Positions 8,306 to 16,510 of a stretch of DNA of 64,000 bases are shown here, one piece after another. The DNA is from Pseudomonadota bacterium (GTDB lineage Bacteria > Pseudomonadota > Alphaproteobacteria > Rhizobiales > Rhizobiaceae). The translations under genes were made by a program, and so were the position numbers. Below the pieces are notes generated by a model. It was not told the origin of the DNA, made no database searches, and saw only the letters and a program-made list of their open reading frames with translations. Location of the stretch: the NCBI GenBank assembly GCA_023390055.1, contig JAEWDP010000030.1:13134-77133 (forward strand), written 5' to 3'. Numbering within the stretch: the stretch's first letter is position 1; each line of letters opens with the position of its first letter.

Positions 8306-8617
8306 ATGGCTCGCCCCGACTACCGTAGCGACGAGGCGAAGGCCTACCGTCGACTTTATAAAACTGCTCGCTGGCTAAAGCTTCGCCAGTCTGTCTTGGA
8401 TGACGAACCGCTTTGCCGGTACTGCATCGAGGATGAGGTGGTTGAGGAAGCTACCGTTGTCGACCACATCAAGCCACACCGTGGCGACCTGGATTTGTTT
8501 TGGGACGTGACCAACCTGCAGCCGTTGTGCTCGACTTGCCATGACGGCAGGAAGCAGCGCGAGGAGTTGGGGCAGACGTTCGTTCGTTTCGGGCTCGATG
8601 GGTGGCCGATTGAATGA
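8306..8617 (+). CDS. HNH endonuclease next to the terminase
   Basis: A 103-residue HNH nuclease: CRYC near residue 37, VVDHIKPHRGD near 50-60, NLQPLCSTCHDGRK near 70-83. The Cys pairs hold a structural zinc and the His residues form the beta-beta-alpha metal site. Small HNH genes directly before P27-type terminase genes are characteristic of HK97-like phages, where the HNH protein assists specific cleavage by the terminase at the packaging site. The ATG follows CAAGGTGG. It is well placed for cos-type packaging with the repeats just downstream. Confidence 0.88.
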   Translation: MARPDYRSDEAKAYRRLYKTARWLKLRQSVLDDEPLCRYCIEDEVVEEATVVDHIKPHRGDLDLFWDVTNLQPLCSTCHDGRKQREELGQTFVRFGLDGWPIE

Positions 8618-8629
8618 TATTGCAAAACA

Positions 8630-8677
8630 GCAACAGTGTTGCATTTGAGCAACGAAATGGTGTTGCAAAAAGGCAAC
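8630..8677. repeat. alternating GCAAC/GTTGC array before the terminase genes (candidate packaging site)
   Basis: Five 5-mers alternate in orientation within 48 bases: GCAAC 8630, GTTGC 8638, GCAAC 8649, GTTGC 8662, GCAAC 8673. A further inverted repeat, TCGAC-N5-GTCGA, lies at 8691-8705, followed by a GC-rich GGACCGGCGGTGGG stretch. The gap between HNH and terminase genes is where cos sites lie in HK97-like phages. Binding-site function is inference. Confidence 0.45.
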
Positions 8678-8823
8678 GGGTACCAAAAAGTCGACCGATC
8701 GTCGAGCGTGGGACCGGCGGTGGGCAACAACGCGTTATCCCGCAGGTTTTGAACTAATTTTTGGGATGAGGTGATAGCGGCCTGAATCGGCGGCCATTCA
8801 CTTGACTATAAAGGATTTTTCCG

Positions 8824-9291
8824 ATGGGCGCAAGAGGACCGCGCCCTGAGACGCCAGAAATGCAGGCGCTTAAGGGCAATCCCGGCAAGCGCAAGAAGCG
8901 GCCGGCATCAATCAGGCCGGATGGCGATGTATTTGTGCCGGAGTATCTGGACGACGACGCCCGGCAGTGTTTCGAAATGATCGTGGCGGCTATGCCGCCT
9001 TCGACTTATTCAGCCACCGACACGGGCGGCATTGCGGTTTACGCAGCCGCATGGGCCGACCACAAGCGTGCCACGGAGGCGTTGCGCAGTGAGCCGTCCT
9101 TGGTCGTTGGATCAACCGGCAATCTGGTGGTTAACCCCTGGTACAAGATCAAGAACGAAGCGGCGCGTATCATGATGAGTATGGGCGACCGGCTCGGACT
9201 GGACCCGAAGGCCCGCGCTGCACTGGCTCCCGCTAAGCAGGAAAAGAAATCAAAGTTTGCTGGCCTTATTGGAGCTCAAGGGAGTAAGTGA
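8824..9291 (+). CDS. terS: terminase small subunit, P27 family
   Basis: A 155-residue protein that opens with the P27 signature: MGARGPRP, then LKGNPGKRK at about 17-25. Helical central residues and a basic C-terminus follow. Small terminase subunits recognise the packaging site and deliver it to the large subunit. The ATG follows AAGGATTTTTCCG. The gene overlaps the large-subunit gene by one base. Context (HNH before, terL after) makes the call firm. Confidence 0.92.
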   Translation: MGARGPRPETPEMQALKGNPGKRKKRPASIRPDGDVFVPEYLDDDARQCFEMIVAAMPPSTYSATDTGGIAVYAAAWADHKRATEALRSEPSLVVGSTGNLVVNPWYKIKNEAARIMMSMGDRLGLDPKARAALAPAKQEKKSKFAGLIGAQGSK

Positions 9292-10949
9292 TGACGGCAA
9301 CGCGGCCGGAGTGGGCCGTGAACGGCGAGGGTATTACCGACGAAGGTATGCGCCGAGCACAGGCTGTTATCAACTTCATTGAGTTGCTTCACGTCCCTAG
9401 CGGCGAGGGGCAAGGGCACCCAATAAAGCTTCGCAAATGGCAGAAGCAATTCATTTATGACGTTTATGCGCCATTGGAGAACGGTAAGCGCCGTGTTCGC
9501 CGCGCCATCTTCTCGGTTGCACGTAAGAACGGCAAGACTGCGCTCATTGCGGCGCTGGTGATTGCACATCTATGCGGCCCTGTTGCTGAGATTAACGGCG
9601 AAATCTACTCGGCCGCTACCGACCGCGAGCAAGCTGGCCAGGTATTCAAGTTCGCCCGCCAGATGGTTGAAGCCGAACCGGAATTCGGCCCTGATGGAGA
9701 TTGCCCGCTAACGGTTGTTCCATCGACAAAAACGATTCTTTGCAAGTCCAACGGTAGTTTTTACCGCGCCTTGTCGGCGGAAGCCGGCACGAAGCACGGC
9801 CTTAACCCGTCCGTATGGATTTATGACGAATTAGCGCAGGCGCGCGACCATGAACTTTACGACGTCTTGAATACGTCGCAGGGTGCTCGGTCGGAGCCGC
9901 TTGGTTTCGTTATTTCGACGCAGTCGCCGGATCCGGAGCACCCGTTATCGAAGCTTATTGACGACGGATTGCGTGCCAATAGCCGCGGTATCGCGGTTCA
10001 TTTGTATGCGGCTCCGGAAGAATGCGACGATCTTTTGGACGAGACGGCATGGGCTGCTGCTAATCCTGCTTTGGCTGACTTCCGAAAGATCGAGGATATC
10101 CGGGCGCTTGCCGAGGAGGCTGTTCGCCAGCCATCGAAAGAAGCGGCCTTCCGCAACCTGTATCTCAATCAGCGGGTCGACCAGAAAACGCCGTTGATTG
10201 CCAGATCCGAATGGAAGGCGTGCCAATCGCAAGATGAGGACGAGTGCAATCCTAATACCGGCGTACTGCGCAAGGGCGAAAAGATATACCTTGGGCTGGA
10301 CTTGTCGGCCAAGGTGGACTTAACGGCGCTTGTGGCAGTTTCAGCCGAGCACGGTAGCGACCGCGTCAAGGCGTGGCACTGGAAGCCGAAAGACTATTTG
10401 CAGGATCATGGGACGCGGGACGCTTTCGATTATCCGACAATGGCAAAGATCGGCTGGCTAGACGCGCCGCCCGGTAAAATCATTGATTTCGGGTATGTGG
10501 CTAACGTTATCAGTAAGATTTCGCAAGAGTACGAGATTGTCGGAATCGCTTACGATAGGCACAAGATTGATGCGCTCCTAAAGGAGCTCGATAACATTGG
10601 TATCGAGGCGTATCGCGACGAAAAAGACAAGCGTGATGGCGCTATTCGGTTCGTGGATTGGGGGCAGGGCTTCATTGGTATGGGGCCGGCCGTTGATGCA
10701 CTTGAGGAATCGATTATTCGACGCCGGTTCGTCCATGACGGAAATCCAGTGCTTGCGTTTTGCTTTGCTAACGCCATCGTCCAGATGAATTCGGCCGGTG
10801 ATAGGAAGCTAGATAAGGCGGCTACCCGTTTCCGTATCGATGGAAGCGTGGCTTGCGCGATGGCTCTCGGCCTGAAGGCGCGGGACTTGGTGGATAATCC
10901 GCCGGACCTCGACGACTTCGTCAACAACATGATTGTCGCTACATGGTAG
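9291..10949 (+). CDS. terL: terminase large subunit (packaging ATPase-nuclease)
   Basis: A 552-residue motor protein. The ATPase domain has Walker A SVARKNGKTA at about 75-84 and Walker B SVWIYDEL at about 174-181. The RNase H-like nuclease domain shows GLDLSAKVDLTAL, where Asp residues bind metal, then GIAYDRHKID. It cuts and pumps phage DNA into the prohead through the portal. ATG 9291 was chosen over GTG 9288 because GGGAG lies 6 bases before it and it overlaps the small-subunit stop (TGATG). Length is normal for HK97-like terminases. Confidence 0.94.
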   Translation: MTATRPEWAVNGEGITDEGMRRAQAVINFIELLHVPSGEGQGHPIKLRKWQKQFIYDVYAPLENGKRRVRRAIFSVARKNGKTALIAALVIAHLCGPVAEINGEIYSAATDREQAGQVFKFARQMVEAEPEFGPDGDCPLTVVPSTKTILCKSNGSFYRALSAEAGTKHGLNPSVWIYDELAQARDHELYDVLNTSQGARSEPLGFVISTQSPDPEHPLSKLIDDGLRANSRGIAVHLYAAPEECDDLLDETAWAAANPALADFRKIEDIRALAEEAVRQPSKEAAFRNLYLNQRVDQKTPLIARSEWKACQSQDEDECNPNTGVLRKGEKIYLGLDLSAKVDLTALVAVSAEHGSDRVKAWHWKPKDYLQDHGTRDAFDYPTMAKIGWLDAPPGKIIDFGYVANVISKISQEYEIVGIAYDRHKIDALLKELDNIGIEAYRDEKDKRDGAIRFVDWGQGFIGMGPAVDALEESIIRRRFVHDGNPVLAFCFANAIVQMNSAGDRKLDKAATRFRIDGSVACAMALGLKARDLVDNPPDLDDFVNNMIVATW

Positions 10950-10965
10950 CGGATAGGGAGTGGCT

Positions 10966-12219
10966 ATGGGCCTGTTTGATAAGTGGCTTGGCCGCTCCAT
11001 CAGCATGACTGATGGCGAGTTTTGGCGCGGCTTCTTCGGATCCGGCACGACAAGCGGCGAGACTGTTAATTTCAGTACCGCTATGCAGTTGGACGCGGTT
11101 TGGGCTTGTGTGAGTTTGATCCAAAACGCGGTCGGCACACTACCGTGCATCGTTTACGAAGGCGACGGCACGACTGTTGCAACCAGCAACCCGCTTTATG
11201 ATTTGCTGCATGACATGCCGAACATGGATGAGACCGCGCCGGAATTCTGGTCGATGGTCGCGCTGTGCTTATGCCTGGATGGCAATTTCTTCGCGGAGAT
11301 CAAGCGTAACGATAGTAGGATTGTGGCGCTAAACCCACTCCATCCACTATCAGTTGAGGTTTGCCGCGACGATCGCAACAGCCGGTACTATAAATTCACC
11401 GAAAACGGCAATACACGGCGTATTCCTGAAAAGAATATGTTCCATGTCCGAGGCGTGCTTGTTCCGGGGTGTGACCGCGGTCTTTCACCCATTGGTGTAA
11501 CTCGGAACGTCGTTGGCAATGCTATCGCGGGGGAGAAGTCGGCTGGTAAGTTGTACCGAAACGGCATGATTTCGACGACATTCCTGATGTCGGACCAGAC
11601 GCTAAAGGCAGATCAGCGCAAACAGGTTGGCGAAACAATTACGCAGTTCGCCGGTGCTGAAAAGGCTGGCGGCGTTGTTGTTCTCGAGGCGGGACTTACA
11701 CCGCATGCGCTGTCCATCAACCCTAAAGACGCACAGCTTCTTGAGGCCCGACAGTATAGCGTTGAGCAGATTTGCCGGATTTTTGGTGTTCCGCCAGTCA
11801 TGATTGGCCATGCAGCCAACGGCACGACGACATGGGGTAGCGGGATTGAGCAATTGATCCTGCAGTTCACCAAGACGTGCATGCGTCCGATGCTGAAGCG
11901 TATTGAAGCCGCGATTTATCGCGACCTTCTGGATGCCAAGACGCGGAAAACGACCAAAATTAAATTCAACATGGAAGAATTACTTCGCGGTGATAGCCAA
12001 GCGAGGGCGGACTTCCTTTCGAAGATGGTTCAAAACGGCATCTACCTCATTAACGAGGCGCGTGACTACGAAGATAAGCCGAATGTTGAAGGTGGCGATC
12101 GTCCGTTAGTCAACAGCACAATGACGCCGCTTGATATGATTGGCCATAACGGCGGGCCGGTGTTGGATGACAACGTTCCGCAACCGGCCACACAGCCAAA
12201 GCGCGCTGCACAAGGATAA
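10966..12219 (+). CDS. portal protein, HK97 family
   Basis: A 417-residue portal protein. It starts MGLFDKWLG and contains conserved HK97-portal segments: VWACVSLIQNAVGTLP (about residues 44-59), NPLYDLLHD, FHVRG, QICRIFGVPPVMIG and the SGIEQ stretch. Twelve copies form the vertex ring through which DNA enters and to which the tail connectors attach. ATG 10966, 5 bases after AGGGAG, is preferred to GTG 10960. It follows terL and precedes the protease, the standard order. Confidence 0.93.
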   Translation: MGLFDKWLGRSISMTDGEFWRGFFGSGTTSGETVNFSTAMQLDAVWACVSLIQNAVGTLPCIVYEGDGTTVATSNPLYDLLHDMPNMDETAPEFWSMVALCLCLDGNFFAEIKRNDSRIVALNPLHPLSVEVCRDDRNSRYYKFTENGNTRRIPEKNMFHVRGVLVPGCDRGLSPIGVTRNVVGNAIAGEKSAGKLYRNGMISTTFLMSDQTLKADQRKQVGETITQFAGAEKAGGVVVLEAGLTPHALSINPKDAQLLEARQYSVEQICRIFGVPPVMIGHAANGTTTWGSGIEQLILQFTKTCMRPMLKRIEAAIYRDLLDAKTRKTTKIKFNMEELLRGDSQARADFLSKMVQNGIYLINEARDYEDKPNVEGGDRPLVNSTMTPLDMIGHNGGPVLDDNVPQPATQPKRAAQG

Positions 12220-12223
12220 ATAA

Positions 12224-13339
12224 ATGCGATTTGAACATCTTATGGCGGCCTTTTTGGCTGAGCCGTGGGCAATTCAGCGCGAAAAACTTGGCGTCCTTGC
12301 TGATGTCCTTGTCGCACGCGCCGAAGGCGAAAAACTGTTTTCGACCGAGTTTGCTGCGGCTGTTTCTGACGAACGGGCCAAGGAAATTGCGGAAACCGAC
12401 GGAAGCGTGGCCGTTATCCCCGTTTACGGGGTTCTGGCCAACAAAATGGACGCTTTTTCCGCCATGTCTGGCGGCACGTCCTACGCGGGCATCCGCAAGC
12501 GGTTGCATTCCGCTTTGTCGAACGAAGAAGTCAAGGCTGTTGTTCTTGACATCGACAGCCCCGGCGGGTCTGTCCCCGGCACGGAAGAGCTAGCAACCGA
12601 AATTCGCCGCCTTCGTGGTGGTGATAAGCCTATTGTCGCGCAGGTAAATGCACTTGCGGCTAGTGCGGCTTACTGGATTGCAGCAAGCGCCGACGAAATC
12701 GTCGTTACGCCTTCAGGGCGGGCCGGATCGATTGGCGTCTACACCGCGCATGAGGATGTATCTGAGGCGCTGGCCAAGCGTGGCGTCAAGCGCACCTACA
12801 TTGCGTCGACGCCGGAGAAGGTTGAGGGCAACGAGACAGAGCCGCTTGGCAAGGATGCGCTGGCGCATATTAAGGAGAGCGTCAACCGCTCTTACAACCG
12901 ATTCCTTTCAGCCGTTGCGGATGGCCGCGGAACAACCGTCGGCAAGGTCGAGGATGGCTTTGGCCGTGGGCGCGTATTCTTCGCTGAAGCGTTGATTGAC
13001 CGCGGAATGGCCGACCGTATTGCGACAATCGAAGAAACGCTTGAGCGTTTCGGCGCCGATACGCAGTCGCCAGCTATTCGACGGATTAAGGCATCAAATC
13101 AGGCGAAAGCCGAAGCCGCTAACGCACTTGTTGCGAAAATGGCGGCAGGTGAGCCTATCACAGTTCGCGAGTGGGAGAACGGCCTCAAGGGTCTTGCAGG
13201 TCTTTCCAACTCGGAGGCAGAGCGGGCCGCTCGGCTCTACCTCAAGGATGGTCAGGGGGAGCCTGGCGTCGATGCGGATGCTGCCGCTTTGGCAGCGGTC
13301 GAAAGGCTTCTGACCGAAGCGAAAACATTCCGCGTCTGA
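12224..13339 (+). CDS. S49 (SppA/ClpP-like) prohead maturation protease
   Basis: A 371-residue serine protease. SPGGSVPGTEE (about 112-122) and NALAASAAYWIA (142-153; likely nucleophile Ser147) are S49 hallmarks, and SGRAGSIGVY (164-173) follows. The C-terminal ~90 residues are helical and charged and may serve as a scaffolding extension. Phage S49 enzymes cleave the capsid delta domain and scaffold during prohead maturation. It begins five bases after the portal stop, so the genes are translationally linked, and it lies directly before the capsid gene. Confidence 0.9.
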   Translation: MRFEHLMAAFLAEPWAIQREKLGVLADVLVARAEGEKLFSTEFAAAVSDERAKEIAETDGSVAVIPVYGVLANKMDAFSAMSGGTSYAGIRKRLHSALSNEEVKAVVLDIDSPGGSVPGTEELATEIRRLRGGDKPIVAQVNALAASAAYWIAASADEIVVTPSGRAGSIGVYTAHEDVSEALAKRGVKRTYIASTPEKVEGNETEPLGKDALAHIKESVNRSYNRFLSAVADGRGTTVGKVEDGFGRGRVFFAEALIDRGMADRIATIEETLERFGADTQSPAIRRIKASNQAKAEAANALVAKMAAGEPITVREWENGLKGLAGLSNSEAERAARLYLKDGQGEPGVDADAAALAAVERLLTEAKTFRV

Positions 13340-13396
13340 CGCGGTCGGCCAGACACCAACTGGCTTAACCATCCACCACATTTAAGGAGGCCACTA

Positions 13397-14620
13397 ATGG
13401 CTGACAACCAGCTTGCCGAGAAAATCGGCGAACTCGGCACTTCGCTTGCATCCATCAAGGAGCAGGTAGGCAATCTAGGCTCGGACTTCACCGCAAAGCT
13501 TAAGGCTACCGGCGAAGTTTCCGCCGAACTCACCGGCAAGGTCGATAAGGCTCTTTCCGAACTCGGCGAGGCAACAACCCGCCTTGGCGAACTGGAAAAG
13601 CGCGCTGCCCGTGAAAAGGAAATGGACGACGTTCCGGAGGCTATGGACCTCGGAGACCACTTTGTTTCGTCCGATGCCTTCAAGGCTGCCAATATCGACC
13701 AGGCGTACCGCGGCACGGTTAAGGTTGGCATTGAACGCGCGGACATCACCTCGGCAAATACGACCGTGGGTGCGGGTCGTTCGGCGGGCACGTCGCTTGT
13801 CCCTGGCGCGCGCGTTCCGGGAATTATTGCACCGCCAAATCGCCAGTTCACGATCCGAGACCTTGTCGCCCCCGGCCAGACTGCGTCTAGTTCGATCGAG
13901 TACGTCAAGGAAACTGGCTTCACGAACAACGCCCGTCCGGTTACGGAAGGTACGGAGAAGCCACAGTCTGAACTCACCTTCAATCTGTATACCGCTCCAG
14001 TTCGCACGCTCGCGCACATTTTCCGCGCATCGCGACAGATCATGGATGATGCGCCGGCACTCGCTAGCTACATCAACGCACGTGGCACTTATGGGCTGAA
14101 GTACGTTGAAGAGACGCAGCTCCTCACCGGTGACGGAACGGGCCAAAATCTAAACGGTATCGTTCCGCAGGCAACCGCGTTTGCGCCATCGTTCAATGCA
14201 TCGGACGAAACCGCAATCGACCGCCTGCGCCTTGCTATCCTGCAGGTTATCCTCGCGGAGTACCCAGCAAGCGGCTTTGTTCTGAACCCAATTGATTGGG
14301 CTCGTATCGAACTGACAAAGGACAGCGAGGGCCGCTACATCGTAGGCAACGCTCAGTCCCCGATTGGTCCGTCACTGTGGGGCCTCCCCGTCGTGCAGAC
14401 GCAGGCGATGGCGTCTGGCGAGTTCCTTACCGGCGCGTTCAACCTGGCTGCGCAGATCTTCGACCGCATGGGCGTCGAAGTCCTCCTGTCGACTGAAGAC
14501 CAGGACAACGTGGTCAAGAATATGATTACTGTCCGAGTCGAGGAGCGTCTGGCGTTCGCAGTAACGCGGCCTGAAGCGTTCGTAACTGGTGATATCGACA
14601 CCATGACTTCTGCCGCCTAA
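13397..14620 (+). CDS. major capsid protein, HK97 fold
   Basis: A 407-residue coat protein. Residues 1-80 are a coiled-coil delta region (scaffold domain) likely removed by the S49 protease. The mature part has the usual segments: GTSLVPGARVPGII, IRDLVAPGQTASSSIEYV, GTEKPQSELTF, TLAHIFRASRQIMDDAPAL and the ETQLLTGDGTGQNLNGI loop. The P-domain region FVLNPIDWARI and a C-terminal MITVRVEERLAFAVTRPEAF complete the fold. The leader CCACCACATTTAAGGAGGCCACTA is optimal for translation and nearly repeats that of the tail tube gene. Confidence 0.95.
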   Translation: MADNQLAEKIGELGTSLASIKEQVGNLGSDFTAKLKATGEVSAELTGKVDKALSELGEATTRLGELEKRAAREKEMDDVPEAMDLGDHFVSSDAFKAANIDQAYRGTVKVGIERADITSANTTVGAGRSAGTSLVPGARVPGIIAPPNRQFTIRDLVAPGQTASSSIEYVKETGFTNNARPVTEGTEKPQSELTFNLYTAPVRTLAHIFRASRQIMDDAPALASYINARGTYGLKYVEETQLLTGDGTGQNLNGIVPQATAFAPSFNASDETAIDRLRLAILQVILAEYPASGFVLNPIDWARIELTKDSEGRYIVGNAQSPIGPSLWGLPVVQTQAMASGEFLTGAFNLAAQIFDRMGVEVLLSTEDQDNVVKNMITVRVEERLAFAVTRPEAFVTGDIDTMTSAA

Positions 14621-14629
14621 CGACGGCTA

Positions 14630-14655
14630 ACGGGGTGGCCTCCGGGCCATCCCGT
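14630..14655 (+). terminator. stem-loop after the capsid gene
   Basis: An 11-bp stem, ACGGGGTGGCC with GGCCATCCCGT (one G-T pair), closes a TCCG tetraloop 10 bases after the capsid stop. The T-tract after it is weak (CACTTTT). It could be a partial terminator that sets capsid expression above downstream genes, or an mRNA 3'-end stabiliser. Confidence 0.5.
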
Positions 14656-14672
14656 CCACTTTTGGAGTGAGC

Positions 14673-14999
14673 ATGAGAATTCAGTTTCTAAAGACTCTTT
14701 CTAACGGTAACGTGACCACCAAGAAGGGTACGATTGTCGAAATGGACAATTGGAAGGCCGGCGAACTTATCGGCCTTGGCTATGCCGTGCGTATTCCTGA
14801 TGTGGAAGATTCTATTGCGGCTCCGTTGGTTGCCGCTCCCCTATCCCCGGCCAACGATAATGCGGGTGAGCGTGCGGACCCTTTTCCGGCGCCCCTGATT
14901 GGTTCCCGCGATGGCTCGGAGAAACCTGCGTCATTGTTGCCGGCGGCCCCAGCGCCAAGGAAGCGCAACTCGCGCAAGCGGAAGGGCGTTGCCGGGTAG
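14673..14999 (+). CDS. small head-module protein, likely -1 frameshift donor
   Basis: A 108-residue protein. Residues 1-45 form a compact SH3-like or beta segment (TLSNGNVTTKKGTIVEMDNW is typical of small head proteins). The C-terminal half is Ala/Pro-rich and ends in a basic tail (RKRNSRKRKG). ATG 14673 lies 5 bases after TGGAG. At 14879-14885 it contains the heptamer C CCT TTT, in frame for -1 slippage into the downstream glycosyltransferase-like frame, which has no start codon of its own. The unshifted product may be the less important one. Confidence 0.65.
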   Translation: MRIQFLKTLSNGNVTTKKGTIVEMDNWKAGELIGLGYAVRIPDVEDSIAAPLVAAPLSPANDNAGERADPFPAPLIGSRDGSEKPASLLPAAPAPRKRNSRKRKGVAG

Positions 15000-15565
15000 T
15001 AACGGTTAATAATTCGTGGCAGCTGGCCCCATGGTCCGACGTTCATTATGCGTGCGACTACGATTGGTGGCAACACAATCGCGGACTTCCAGATTATCGC
15101 GGCCTTAAGGTCGGCGGCGATGTCAGGCGCGGCAAATGGGACATCCGTCCCGTTAAGATCGACATGCGGCGCGATGAAATTGTTGTTCATCAGTTCGGCA
15201 AGGTCGGATACGGCGGAAATTCTGGCTTTCAGGCACTTAATCTGGCTGTCCAGTTTGGTTGCCGGACGATTATCCTTGTCGGCTTTGATATGCACGACCG
15301 CGACGGCATCCATTGGCACGGGAAGCATGACCGCGGCCTAAGAAACCCAACGACGCGAAGTCTTTCACGATGGCGCGGTGTACTGGATGCGCAGGCAGAG
15401 CCACTTAAGCGCATGGGTGTGACGGTAATCAACGCAAGCATGATTAGCGCGCTGGAAGCCTTTCCGAAGATGACATTTGTCGACGCTATGCGCGTCGCGG
15501 AGGAGAAGCCGCATGGTGTTGGTTACGCTGACAAGGGCCAAGAAGCACTTAAACCTGCTGCATGA
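14870..15565 (+). CDS. GT42/MAF-like (sialyltransferase-fold) phage protein lacking a canonical start codon
   Basis: An open frame runs from just after TGA 14867-14869 to TAA 15563-15565. Its conserved-looking part starts upstream of any ATG, GTG or TTG: CVIVAGGPSAKE (a nucleotide-sugar loop), VVTVNNSWQLAPWSDVHYAC, IILVGFDMHDRDG and HWHGKHDRGL. These resemble bacterial GT42/MAF-type proteins and a recurrent phage family. The first ATG (15164) would remove the GGPS domain half. A -1 frameshift at 14879-14885 from the upstream gene would give a fusion of about 297 residues. A lost start codon or sequencing error is the alternative. Confidence 0.7.
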   Translation, partial: ACGPFSGAPDWFPRWLGETCVIVAGGPSAKEAQLAQAEGRCRVVTVNNSWQLAPWSDVHYACDYDWWQHNRGLPDYRGLKVGGDVRRGKWDIRPVKIDMRRDEIVVHQFGKVGYGGNSGFQALNLAVQFGCRTIILVGFDMHDRDGIHWHGKHDRGLRNPTTRSLSRWRGVLDAQAEPLKRMGVTVINASMISALEAFPKMTFVDAMRVAEEKPHGVGYADKGQEALKPAA

Positions 15566-15869
15566 CGATGACGACGAGATTGTCGGCGTCTATCTGGCGG
15601 CAGCCGAGACAATAATCACTGAATACGTCGATCGCGTCATTTATGGGCCGGTTGACGATAGCCCGCCCGGCGCACCACCTAGTGACGACGATGGTACGGC
15701 AATCGAAGTTACGCCTGCGATTCAGGCTGCGGTCCTGCTTTTGATGGCGGAATTGTACGAGAACCGTGAAGCGGACCCGGAAAGCAAGGGCGACGCTGTA
15801 TTGCCGCGTATTGTGCGAGCATTGCTTGCGCCGTATCGCGTTTGGCGCGTTCTTTCCGAAGGTGCGTAA
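15513..15869 (+). CDS. head-tail connector protein (gp6-like)
   Basis: A 118-residue, mostly helical protein: VTLTRAKKHLNLLHDDDDEIVGVYLAAAE at the start is typical of phage gp6/QLRG-type connectors, and ITPAIQ-like and LLLMAELYENRE segments follow. These proteins form the ring joined to the portal after packaging. ATG 15513 was chosen because CGGAGGAG lies 6 bases before it; an upstream in-frame codon at 15477 has no such site. It overlaps the preceding glycosyltransferase-like frame by 53 bases. Confidence 0.85.
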   Translation: MVLVTLTRAKKHLNLLHDDDDEIVGVYLAAAETIITEYVDRVIYGPVDDSPPGAPPSDDDGTAIEVTPAIQAAVLLLMAELYENREADPESKGDAVLPRIVRALLAPYRVWRVLSEGA

Positions 15870-15871
15870 TT

Positions 15872-16510
15872 ATGGTGGTCGTCCGCTATGCTGTTCTTGA
15901 TCCTGGCAGGATATTCAATCTTACGTCGCCGCGGTATTTGCCGGAAATCAGCCTGAAATGGATGGGCCGATATCACTGGCACCATTTCCGTTACGAGCCG
16001 GTTCGCGACATCATCGAGGCGCATTATATTGCGCGGTTCAATGATGTTTCCGGCCATTACGATAGGCTACTTAAGTCGATCGCGAAGGACGGATTCCGCA
16101 ACCCGATAATGGTATCGGCTGGCGGTCTACAGTGTCGTAAGCGAACAGAGTTGCCGCCTTCGGTGCGCAATGACGACAAGCTTGTCGTATCCGAATATCT
16201 CGGCGGCTCCAGATTATGGGCCGCACAGAGGCTTGGTGTTCCTGTGCCGTGCATAGTCAACGACTATGCGGATGTGCTTCCGGATGCGGAAGTGTTGCGC
16301 AATCAGCATGATGTTTTGGCGAAGTTTGCGGACGTTCCGGAGCGGATTGAATTCCCACGCAAGGGCGCTGTTCGCCTGAACAATCTGCCGTTCACGCACA
16401 TTCCGAAGGCCGATCGGTACGACATGGCCGGACAAATCGCAATCCGTCGCGCGATTGTTTCTGAGTGCAGGCAAAAGGCGGTTGAATGGGTAGCGGAGAA
16501 CGATCTATGA
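15872..16510 (+). CDS. ParB/sulfiredoxin-fold-like phage protein
   Basis: A 212-residue protein starting MVVVRYAVLDPG at ATG 15872, about 8 bases after GAAGGTG. The stretch SIAKDGFRNPIMV, followed by VVSEYLGGSRLWAAQRLGVPVPCIV, has the layout of the ParB N-terminal nuclease/CTPase fold (GGsRlwAAq.lG....vPcIV). Residues before and after are not assigned. It lies inside the head module, among sugar- and methyl-transfer genes, and overlaps the next gene by four bases. It may be a regulator or modification partner; no activity is proven. Confidence 0.6.
   Translation: MVVVRYAVLDPGRIFNLTSPRYLPEISLKWMGRYHWHHFRYEPVRDIIEAHYIARFNDVSGHYDRLLKSIAKDGFRNPIMVSAGGLQCRKRTELPPSVRNDDKLVVSEYLGGSRLWAAQRLGVPVPCIVNDYADVLPDAEVLRNQHDVLAKFADVPERIEFPRKGAVRLNNLPFTHIPKADRYDMAGQIAIRRAIVSECRQKAVEWVAENDL

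Noticed and set aside
13252..14146. Long minus-strand frames of 223-263 residues opposite the protease and capsid genes
   Set aside because: They run antisense to clearly identified structural genes and have no protein-like motifs; high GC makes long antisense frames common.
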